A stretch of 42,533 nt of DNA from Deltaproteobacteria bacterium UBA7527 (GTDB lineage Bacteria > Desulfobacterota > Syntrophorhabdia > Syntrophorhabdales > Syntrophorhabdaceae), in contig DLMV01000016.1 of NCBI GenBank assembly GCA_002478225.1, positions 15,198 through 57,730 on the forward strand, read 5' to 3'. The notes below the pieces were generated by a model that worked only from the letters and a program-made list of their open reading frames with translations, was not told the origin of the DNA and did no database searches. Within the stretch, counting starts at the first letter, position 1. Each line of letters begins with the position of its first letter. Position numbers and translations under genes: made by a program. This document shows, in pieces, positions 8,009-15,018 of the stretch.

Positions 8009-8036
8009 TGACATTCAGATGATGGGTATGTTTAAA
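8008..8036 (+). promoter_or_regulatory. Candidate sigma-70 promoter for the TRAP transporter
   Basis: TTGACA at 8008-8013, a 17-base spacer and TTTAAA at 8031-8036. The -35 is perfect and the -10 is fair. It would give a leader of about 145 bases before the DctP gene. The transporter could also be read through from the Mo operon. Confidence 0.45.
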
Positions 8037-8186
8037 ATTAGATATTTCTGACATGGCAAGATTGTAATGGGGTCCCTATCGAAGAACATCACAATCACGA
8101 GAGTTTGAAGGAAAGAAGGAGAGAAAGGTTATGCTGGAGAACTAATGCAAAGGTAAGTCAATCATTAAAAAAAGGGAGGTAAAAGT

Positions 8187-9266
8187 ATGAAAAGGATCGT
8201 CGTTGTTTCATTGGTTTTGAGTTTTTCAATGCTTTTGTTTTTTTCCTCGTCCTTATTCTCAGCTCCGATCGAGCTCAAATGGGCCAATTATTTCCCCATC
8301 GGCACAGCACACACAAAGATCATGGAGGTCTTTATAAAAGATCTCGAAGCAAAGACAGGCGGCAAGGTGAAATTCAGCTACTATCCGGCAGGAACCCTCC
8401 TGACAGCGCCAAAGATGTACGATGGTGTTGAGAAAGGAATAGCCGATATTGGTTTCTCCAATATCGGCTATACGTTCGGGCGCTTCAAAGCAACGGAAGC
8501 GCTTGATATGCCTATCGGATACAATACCGAATGGGTCGCAACCCACGTGGCAAACGATTATTATAGAAAATTCAAGCAAAAAGAATGGGATAAGGTCCAC
8601 GTCCTTGCCTTCTCCATATGCGGACTGAACGTACTGCAAACGACGAAGCCCGTAAATAAATTGGAAGACCTGAAAGGCATGAACATAAGAGGCACCGGTT
8701 ACGTCGGCGAGGTTGTGTCGGCACTCGGGGGAACGCCGAGGGCGCTCCCGACCCCTGAGGCATATGATGCCGTCTTGAAAAAGGTTATAGACGGTCTATA
8801 CATATCTATGGAAACATTACAGGCTTTCAGATATGCAGAGGTGGTGAAATACGTGACAGAGATTTGGCCGATCGGGCAGGGATATACCTTCTATCTCATC
8901 ATGAACAAGGATACGTGGAACAAACTGCCGGCTGATGTGAAAAAGGTATTTGACGAATATCCCTTCGAAGAGAAGCTTGCACAGATGTGGAACGAGATCG
9001 ATATAGCAGGGAAGAAATTCGCAATTGATAAGGGTGTTAAATTTATCGATCTTGCCCCCGGGGAAGATCAAAAATGGATCAAGGCCGCTGAGCCCGTCAT
9101 TGAAAAGTACGTGAAGACAATGGTCTCTGCAGGGTATACCGAGAAGGAAGTAAGAGGGTGGATAAGCTACCTGAAAGAAAGAAGGGATTATTGGACGAAG
9201 AAGCAGAAAGAGGCTGGGATCAAATCATCAACCGGCCCCGATTATTTGAGAGTGCAATTTAAATAA
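8187..9266 (+). CDS. TRAP transporter substrate-binding protein, DctP type
   Basis: 359 residues with a classical signal peptide: basic start MKRIVVV, hydrophobic core to about residue 25, and likely cleavage after LFSA. The mature part starts IELKWANYFP and has features of the DctP family such as GLNVLQTTKPV and the domain II segment EDLKGMNIRGTG, which includes the Arg that binds the ligand carboxylate. It captures an organic acid in the periplasm and delivers it to the DctQM permease encoded next. GGGAGGT sits at good distance before the ATG. Its position after the Mo hydroxylase genes suggests an aromatic or heterocyclic carboxylate as substrate, but that is inference. Confidence 0.95.
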   Translation: MKRIVVVSLVLSFSMLLFFSSSLFSAPIELKWANYFPIGTAHTKIMEVFIKDLEAKTGGKVKFSYYPAGTLLTAPKMYDGVEKGIADIGFSNIGYTFGRFKATEALDMPIGYNTEWVATHVANDYYRKFKQKEWDKVHVLAFSICGLNVLQTTKPVNKLEDLKGMNIRGTGYVGEVVSALGGTPRALPTPEAYDAVLKKVIDGLYISMETLQAFRYAEVVKYVTEIWPIGQGYTFYLIMNKDTWNKLPADVKKVFDEYPFEEKLAQMWNEIDIAGKKFAIDKGVKFIDLAPGEDQKWIKAAEPVIEKYVKTMVSAGYTEKEVRGWISYLKERRDYWTKKQKEAGIKSSTGPDYLRVQFK

Positions 9267-9286
9267 AAAATAGAGAGGCCTAAACG

Positions 9287-9766
9287 ATGGAAAGGTTTGA
9301 GCGATTCATAGAAAATGTGAGCAAAACCTTTGAATGGATAGGGGTTGTGGGATACCTTATTATGGTTCTCGTAAATATTATTGATGTCGTCGGGTCAAAG
9401 TTTTTCAAATTGCCGCTTCCCGGAGCATTTGAAATGACCAGCTTTGCTCAGGTCATCGCCATAGCCCTTACCATTCCCATCGGCCTTTTTCTGGGGTTTC
9501 ATCTGAGTATCGATTTCATCATTGATAAGTTTCCGAAGACCCTGAAAAGATTACTGACCATTTTTGTCTCCATTCTCTGCACCGTATTTTTTGTCTTGAT
9601 CTTCCACCAGACCCTGGAGTACGGACATTCCCTGCTGATATCCGAAGAGATAGGGTCTGTTTCAAAGATCCCGTTTTTTCCTTTTGCGTTTATTATTGCC
9701 CTTGGCGTTTTGCCTGTTATTCTTTTTTATGCTGTCAAAACAATAAAATCTATAAAGGGAAGGTAA
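9287..9766 (+). CDS. TRAP transporter small membrane subunit, DctQ type
   Basis: 159 residues with four hydrophobic segments, at about residues 15-35, 50-70, 85-108 and 125-147. Length and topology match DctQ. The segment VNIIDVVGSKFF followed by GAFEMTSFAQVIAIAL is typical of the family. It lies 20 bases after the DctP gene and four bases before the DctM gene. It forms the permease with DctM, driven by a Na+ or H+ gradient. Confidence 0.93.
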   Translation: MERFERFIENVSKTFEWIGVVGYLIMVLVNIIDVVGSKFFKLPLPGAFEMTSFAQVIAIALTIPIGLFLGFHLSIDFIIDKFPKTLKRLLTIFVSILCTVFFVLIFHQTLEYGHSLLISEEIGSVSKIPFFPFAFIIALGVLPVILFYAVKTIKSIKGR

Positions 9767-9770
9767 GCCT

Positions 9771-11072
9771 ATGAGCCCCGCCGTATTAGGTATCACCGGC
9801 ATCATCTTTCTTGTATTCCTTTTTATGATAAGGATGCCCATAGCTTTTTCTATGGGCGTTACCGGTTTTCTGGGTCTTGTATATCTCACATCATTTAAAA
9901 CAGCCCTGTTGTTCCTTCCCCGGGACCTTTTTGAGCTGTTCAGTTCTTATTCCATAAGTGCGATCCCTATGTTCATCCTTATGGGATACTATGGATTCTC
10001 GGCAGGTCTCGGGACCAGGCTTTACGAATCAGCATACAGCATATTCGGTCATATAAGAGGGGGTCTCGCGATCTCTACGATATTTGCCTGCGCGGGTTTC
10101 GGGGCGATCTGCGGCTCCTGCACGGCAACGTCCGCTACCATGGGTAAGCTTGCGATCCCCGCCATGAGAAAATACAAGTACAATGACATGATCGCGGCTG
10201 GCTGCGTTGCCGCATCCGGAACGCTCGGCATCCTTATCCCCCCGAGCGTGGTCCTTCTCGTCTATGGCATCCTTACATCGGAATCCATAGGAAAGCTGTT
10301 CATCGCCGGCATCGTCCCGGGAATAGTGCTTGCCATCTTCATGTCCAGTGCCGTTTATGTCTACTGCCTCAAGAACCCGAAAGTAGGACCGCCCGGCGAG
10401 AAAATGCTGCTTAAACAAAGAATAAGAGCGATCATCAGAATAATAGACGTACTAATACTCTTTGTTGCGGTGATAGGCGGGCTTTTGTTCGGTTTCTTTA
10501 CGCCGACCCAGGCCGGTGGGGTAGGGGCCGTAGGCGCGATCCTTATTGGCCTTGTAAGAAGAGAGCTCACATGGAAGGCATTTATCGTGAACACGAAAGA
10601 GGCGCTGAGAACATCCTGCATGATCCTCACTGTAATGGCCTTTGCCACGATCTTTGGCCATTTTATAACATTATCGAAGATAACATTTATGCTCTCCGAT
10701 TGGATAGTTGCCTTGAAGATCCCCGGCTTTTTCATCATGATGATAATCATGTTGATTTATCTTATGGGCGGATGCTTTGTCGATTCATTGCCTTTTATGA
10801 TCCTCACCGTCCCCATCTTTTATCCTGTTGTGGTGTCCTTAGGGTATGACCCTATCTGGTTTGGCGTTATTGTCACCATTTTAACAGGCGTAGGCACGAT
10901 AACCCCGCCTGTCGGCATAAATGTCTACGTAATAAAAGGGATAACAAACGATCTGCCGCTTGAGGTAATCTTTAGGGGCACGTTCTTATTCTTTTTAGCG
11001 ATGATGATAGGCACCATTCTTCTTATTGCATTTCCTTCCTGGACCCTTTTTCTTCCGAATTTAGTAAAATAG
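9771..11072 (+). CDS. TRAP transporter large membrane subunit, DctM type
   Basis: 433 residues, very hydrophobic, with about 12 membrane segments. Family features include the N-terminal RMPIAFSMGVTG, GAICGSCTATSATMGKLAIP, GTLGILIPPSVVLLVYGILT, and near the end GVGTITPPVGINVYVIKGI. It is the transporting subunit of a TRAP (IT superfamily) system for an organic acid. It starts four bases after the DctQ stop and ends the operon. Confidence 0.96.
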   Translation: MSPAVLGITGIIFLVFLFMIRMPIAFSMGVTGFLGLVYLTSFKTALLFLPRDLFELFSSYSISAIPMFILMGYYGFSAGLGTRLYESAYSIFGHIRGGLAISTIFACAGFGAICGSCTATSATMGKLAIPAMRKYKYNDMIAAGCVAASGTLGILIPPSVVLLVYGILTSESIGKLFIAGIVPGIVLAIFMSSAVYVYCLKNPKVGPPGEKMLLKQRIRAIIRIIDVLILFVAVIGGLLFGFFTPTQAGGVGAVGAILIGLVRRELTWKAFIVNTKEALRTSCMILTVMAFATIFGHFITLSKITFMLSDWIVALKIPGFFIMMIIMLIYLMGGCFVDSLPFMILTVPIFYPVVVSLGYDPIWFGVIVTILTGVGTITPPVGINVYVIKGITNDLPLEVIFRGTFLFFLAMMIGTILLIAFPSWTLFLPNLVK

Positions 11073-11110
11073 GATCCAGCCTCCATCAAAAAAGCCACAA
11101 AAAGCAGATC

Positions 11111-11133
11111 GCATTTCCCATGCGGGGAAATGC
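11111..11133. terminator. Hairpin after the TRAP operon
   Basis: GCATTTCCC at 11111-11119 pairs with GGGAAATGC at 11125-11133 around a five-base loop, about 40 bases after the DctM stop. There is no T-run, so it may stabilise the end of the message rather than terminate. In the rest of 11073-11440 I see no gene or RNA, only A+T-rich sequence and the word GGTTACACA at 11349-11357. Confidence 0.4.
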
Positions 11134-11440
11134 ATCCCTGAGATTGCATGTAACTTTAGAGATACAAACTTTCAGACCTGTTATTTCGGCAACATCTGCA
11201 CTCCATGCGTGCCTTGACCGCTTGCCTTACGGCAGAAAAACCAAATAATAACAGCAAGACAGAGATCTTATACATTGTCCCGGGTCAGGTCCTATCCTTT
11301 TCGTAAAGAAGAACAGCGGATTATTGCTCAAATATTCTGCCTCCTAATGGTTACACACGTTGTTTCAAAAGGCCTCCTTTATAAAGCATTAAGTCTAATA
11401 ATAACAATCAGTTATGAATTATTGAATGGGAATGGAAATT

Positions 11441-11456
11441 TGGCATAGAACTTGCT
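11441..11456 (+). promoter_or_regulatory. Sigma-54 promoter for the CoA ligase and MFS permease genes
   Basis: TGGCATAGAACTTGCT keeps the invariant GG and GC of the -24/-12 elements at exact spacing and is followed by a T-rich stretch. Transcription would start near 11468, leaving a long leader of about 320 bases before the ligase gene. GGTTACACA at 11349-11357, 92 bases upstream, also occurs about 100 bases upstream of the first sigma-54 promoter. Confidence 0.85.
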
Positions 11457-11702
11457 TTTTATATTGAAAGATTTATTATTAGGACGCTATTGTCAGGAAC
11501 AAAATAAAAGAAGCACGCTGGACATACGTATAAAAAGATAAACCTGTAGCAGGCATATTGCAGTACTTCGAGTTGTAGGGGGGAGAGGTTGTCTGGAACG
11601 TATTGTGAGCACCCCACCACATAAACACACACAAGATCCACTACCACAGTTGTCTGTTATTTCATCCATCCTGTTCCGCCGGATCAACAAAAAGGGGCAG
11701 TA

Positions 11703-11777
11703 ATGCATTTCTACGAACAGTTGAAGAGCTTTAGGATAGGCGAGGTTCTGAGGTATCATAAGTCTACAGGATTTTAA
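11703..11777 (+). CDS. Possible 24-residue leader peptide
   Basis: A short frame in the long sigma-54 leader has an AAGGGGC-like ribosome site, an ATG at 11703 and a TAA at 11775-11777. The stop ends right where the AAAGGAGG site of the CoA ligase begins. That placement would suit translational coupling, but the peptide is not recognised and may be fortuitous. I see nothing else coding in 11457-11702. Confidence 0.2.
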   Translation: MHFYEQLKSFRIGEVLRYHKSTGF

Positions 11778-11788
11778 AGGAGGTTTCT

Positions 11789-13108
11789 ATGGTAAAGGCA
11801 AAGATGTGGCGACCGGAGTTAGAGACATTATCGCGGGAAGAGTTGGAGAAAAGACAGTTGAAATATTTTAGAAAACAGATGAAATATGTCATAGAGAAAA
11901 GCCCTTTTTACAAAAGGAAATTCAAAGCAGCCGGCGTAACGCCCAATGACATCAGGACCATGGATGATGTAAGACGGGTGCCCTTTACGACGAAACAGGA
12001 GTTGCTGCAATCTCAGGAAGAACATCCCGTATTCGGCGATTTTCCATGTATACGGCCGGAACAGGCGACAAGGGTCTTCCAGACATCGGGCACTACAGGC
12101 AAGCCTCTCAAGATCCCCTTCAGCAAGAAGGATTGGTTCAAGACGTTCTATGAACAATTCAGCTACTATATATATGGCTATGGCATGGAGAGCAAGGATA
12201 TTGCATTTTTCCCGTTCACTTACGGGACGTTTATCGCCTGGTGGGGGATCCAGGCGGCGATGGAGCAACACGAGATCACCATAGTACCGGGCGGCGGCCT
12301 AAGCTCTGACGCGCGCGTGAAAAGCATTATTGACTGGGGGGCAACAATAGTCTGCGGGACGCCTACCTACATCATCTATCTGGGTGAATTAGCAAAGAAG
12401 ATGGGGATCGATCTTCCCAATTCAAAAGTTAGGATAGTCGTTACCGCCGGTGAGCCGGGCGCACAGGTCCCCGCGACAAAAAAGCTTGTGGAGGAACTGT
12501 ATGGAGCAAAGAATTACGATGATATAGGGAGCACGGAGATAACGAACTTCGGGTTCGAATGCGTAGCGCAAAAAGGCACTCACATGTCAGAGGGGATGTT
12601 CTTGCCGGAGTCCCTCGATACAGAGACCGGCAAGCCTGCGGCTGAAGGCAATGTCGGCGAACTTGTGCTCTCCAATCTCTTCTGTGAGAGCGCGCCTCTT
12701 TTACGTTATAAGACAAAAGACCTCGTAAGATTTAATTACAAAAAGTGTGACTGCGGAAGAACATTTCTGCGGATGGACGGCGGCGTATTGGGAAGGGCCG
12801 ATGATATGTTTACCTTCGGCGGTGTGAATATCTTCCCTTCGGCGATCGAGAATTTCATCAGGGGAATACCGACGTTCTCCAACGAGTATCAATTAGTTAT
12901 TCCTAAACAGGGATCCGGGAAAAGGATGACCATACGGGTGGAACCGGCATCGTCAGAAATATCCGACGAGCAGGCAAAAAGTGCCGTAAAACAGTTGCTC
13001 GAGAGTATCGTTTACAATATAAAAATTACCGCTGATATCGAGCTTGTCGATCCAGGGAGTCTGCCGAGGTTCGAAGGGAAGGCAAAACGGGTCATCAAAG
13101 AAAGTTAG
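11789..13108 (+). CDS. PaaK-like acyl/aryl-CoA ligase (AMP-forming)
   Basis: 439 residues, the length of the phenylacetate-CoA ligase (PaaK) branch of adenylate-forming enzymes. The P-loop FQTSGTTGKPLKIPFSK is near residue 105. The adenine/AMP region is YDDIGSTEI near residue 250. The C-terminal domain ends LPRFEGKAKRVI, as in PaaK. It would activate an aryl or arylacetic acid to its CoA thioester with ATP. A strong AAAGGAGG precedes the ATG. It is the first full gene under a sigma-54 promoter and is followed by an aromatic-acid-type permease, which fits a catabolic role feeding the Mo enzyme. The acid itself cannot be named. Confidence 0.9.
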   Translation: MVKAKMWRPELETLSREELEKRQLKYFRKQMKYVIEKSPFYKRKFKAAGVTPNDIRTMDDVRRVPFTTKQELLQSQEEHPVFGDFPCIRPEQATRVFQTSGTTGKPLKIPFSKKDWFKTFYEQFSYYIYGYGMESKDIAFFPFTYGTFIAWWGIQAAMEQHEITIVPGGGLSSDARVKSIIDWGATIVCGTPTYIIYLGELAKKMGIDLPNSKVRIVVTAGEPGAQVPATKKLVEELYGAKNYDDIGSTEITNFGFECVAQKGTHMSEGMFLPESLDTETGKPAAEGNVGELVLSNLFCESAPLLRYKTKDLVRFNYKKCDCGRTFLRMDGGVLGRADDMFTFGGVNIFPSAIENFIRGIPTFSNEYQLVIPKQGSGKRMTIRVEPASSEISDEQAKSAVKQLLESIVYNIKITADIELVDPGSLPRFEGKAKRVIKES

Positions 13109-13163
13109 GAAAAATAATCAGGTGCGGACAGCGCTCTTTACGAGCGCTGCCTGCACCTCGGGA

Positions 13164-14525
13164 ATGCGCTTGACAAAGGGTCAGACAATACCGGTATTTG
13201 ATTGGCTCGACAAACTTAAATTTGGCCGCTTCCACGCAATACTGACCGCTCTCATAGGTCTGATATTCATCGCCGCAGGGTACAATTCCCAGGTCGTTGC
13301 GTATGTGGTGCCTCTTGCCCTCAGGGAGTGGCACCTGACACCGCTTGCAGCAGGGACCATGATGTCAGCCAGCCATTTCGGCCTAATGCTCGGCGCCATC
13401 GGATTCGGAATGGCATCAGACCATCTGGGGAGAAAGAAGACCATCATGCTCGCCATCGGTTCTTTGTCTGTCTTCAGCAGTTCTGCCTATTTCGCTCCCA
13501 ACTATGAGGCATTCTGCCTGCTGCGTCTTCTTTCGGGCTTTGGGATCGGCGGGGCCGTACCTCTCTCATCAACAATAGTTTCAGAGTTTGCTCCTGCCGC
13601 GATCAGGGCGAGGCTCCTTACTGCAGCTGCGGGCGGATTTACCTTCGGCTGGGCGATAGCAGGACTGGTGGCCACAGCGCTGATACCAGATTTCGGGTGG
13701 CGAGTGGTGCTCCTCTTCGGGTTCCTGCCGATCTTTTTGATCCCCGTGCTGCAGCTCTATCTGCCGGAATCGGTTCGTTTTCTCGCCAACAAGATGCGCT
13801 ACCATGAGGCGATCAGGGAGATACAGAGGATAGAGAGGATGGTTCGTGCCGAGCCAAAGGAGTGGAAGCCTGATAATTTTATGCAGTCCGGCCCGGAGCA
13901 GAAGGCTAAGCTCAGGGAGCTTTTTCGTCCCGGTCTGAGAGGAATGACCTTATTGGTGTGGGGCAGCTATCTCTTCAACTTTCTCGCCATCTACGGGTTG
14001 TCTACATGGCTGCCGTTTCTCCTTGCCAGCGCAGGTTTTTCACTGGCGAAAAGCTTCAGCTATGGAATTGTGCAGGCCATCGGATCTTCAGTGGGCGGAT
14101 TTCTTCTCGGCTGTATCCTCGATTTGTTTGGCCGCAAACGAGGGCTCTGCCTGGCGTATTTTCTCGGCGGGTTGTCCATCCTCTGGTTCGGGGCTGTGAC
14201 CTCAGAAGCGCTCCTTTACGCCGCTGGATTGGCAACAGGGATCTTTGTGGTAAGCGTCCCCGTGGCGCTCCATGTAGTAGCCGGTGAGACATATCCTACC
14301 CACATCCGTTCGACCGGCGCCGGGTGGGCATACGCAATCGGCAGAGTAGGGTCGGTGAGCGGCCCGATCATCGGTGGTATAATCCAGATGGCCGGTCTCA
14401 GCATCGGTCAGTTCTTTGCGCTCTTTTCCCTGCCCTGTTTTGTATGCGTGTTGCTCGTTGCGCTTTACCCCGTTGCCGTCAAGAAGGATGCGCTGGAGAC
14501 AGTTACAGCAAAGCTGCTAAAATAG
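13164..14525 (+). CDS. MFS permease, aromatic acid:H+ symporter-like
   Basis: About 454 residues from the ATG at 13164, with 12 predicted membrane segments. The loop between segments 2 and 3 carries MASDHLGRKKTIML, the signature of the major facilitator superfamily. GYNSQVVAYVVPLALREW in segment 1 resembles the DGYD motif region of the AAHS (aromatic acid) group, with Asn in place of the second Asp. The start is uncertain: a GTG at 13122 with a weak AGGAA upstream is an alternative. It lies 55 bases after the ligase, so both are probably co-transcribed. It likely imports the acid that the ligase activates. Confidence 0.87.
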   Translation: MRLTKGQTIPVFDWLDKLKFGRFHAILTALIGLIFIAAGYNSQVVAYVVPLALREWHLTPLAAGTMMSASHFGLMLGAIGFGMASDHLGRKKTIMLAIGSLSVFSSSAYFAPNYEAFCLLRLLSGFGIGGAVPLSSTIVSEFAPAAIRARLLTAAAGGFTFGWAIAGLVATALIPDFGWRVVLLFGFLPIFLIPVLQLYLPESVRFLANKMRYHEAIREIQRIERMVRAEPKEWKPDNFMQSGPEQKAKLRELFRPGLRGMTLLVWGSYLFNFLAIYGLSTWLPFLLASAGFSLAKSFSYGIVQAIGSSVGGFLLGCILDLFGRKRGLCLAYFLGGLSILWFGAVTSEALLYAAGLATGIFVVSVPVALHVVAGETYPTHIRSTGAGWAYAIGRVGSVSGPIIGGIIQMAGLSIGQFFALFSLPCFVCVLLVALYPVAVKKDALETVTAKLLK

Positions 14526-14574
14526 ATTTTAAGAAAACGTTTCTTTTAAACGATTCTTTGTAATTGCATTGCCT

Positions 14575-14790
14575 CCGCGGGCTCGTGCAATGAGAGAAAA
14601 TGTTCCCTTCGCTCCTGCTCCGGGCGACTTACCCTGAAATCGATTCGCCTCCATTCAATTCTCGAACTCGCTTTGTCGCTCAAACAGCGAGAATTGGCCA
14701 GAAACCGCGGCTTGGTAGCGTGGCACATTACGGCTCATCGGCAGGGTACCCAAGTCGTCCTCGATGTGCGCTGCAGGGAACAGTTTTCTC
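14575..14790. repeat. Dispersed intergenic repeat, copy 1
   Basis: The gap after the permease shares several blocks with 27700-27960: TTCGCTC-CTGCTCCG followed by TTACCC; GAACTCG followed by CTCAAACAGC; and CTCGA-GT-CGCTG with AAC-GTT. At the centre an inverted repeat CAATTCTCG (14656-14664) / CGAGAATTG (14688-14696) matches CAATTCGTG/CACGAATTG of the other copy, so the arms differ but pairing is kept. I see no protein in it. See also the partial copy at 17255-17364. Confidence 0.6.
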
Positions 14791-14857
14791 TCTGCGATTT
14801 ATAGAGCAATTACCGTCAGCAATACAATTCATATAAATGAAAACGATTCGATATTAG

Positions 14858-14899
14858 ACAAAATTGTCGATGAAGCAGACCTGATCTCGACAATTTTGT
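14858..14899. promoter_or_regulatory. 13-bp inverted repeat upstream of a sigma-54 promoter
   Basis: ACAAAATTGTCGA at 14858-14870 is exactly complementary to TCGACAATTTTGT at 14887-14899, with a 16-base spacer. It ends 64 bases before the -24 element of the promoter at 14964. Position and symmetry suit an upstream activator or repressor binding site, possibly two half-sites 29 bases apart. Confidence 0.55.
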
Positions 14900-14963
14900 A
14901 ACGCAATAAAGATCCACGTTTCACAATCCCATTTTATATTAATGCATTAGAAAGATCAGTCGC

Positions 14964-14979
14964 TGGCACGCATATTGCT
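14964..14979 (+). promoter_or_regulatory. Sigma-54 promoter for the FecR-domain protein
   Basis: TGGCACGCATATTGCT is a near-perfect -24/-12 element (TGGCACG-N4-TTGC). Transcription would start near 14991, only about 28 bases before the gene start at 15019. It is the third sigma-54 promoter within 13 kb. Confidence 0.88.
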
Positions 14980-15018
14980 TTAACAAAGGCATGCAGAATG
15001 TTTACAGGAGGCGAGACA

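Noticed and set aside
8041..8075. A fourth sigma-54 promoter upstream of the TRAP genes (TGGCAAGATTGT...)
   Set aside because: It has TGGCA but no TTGC at the required spacing.
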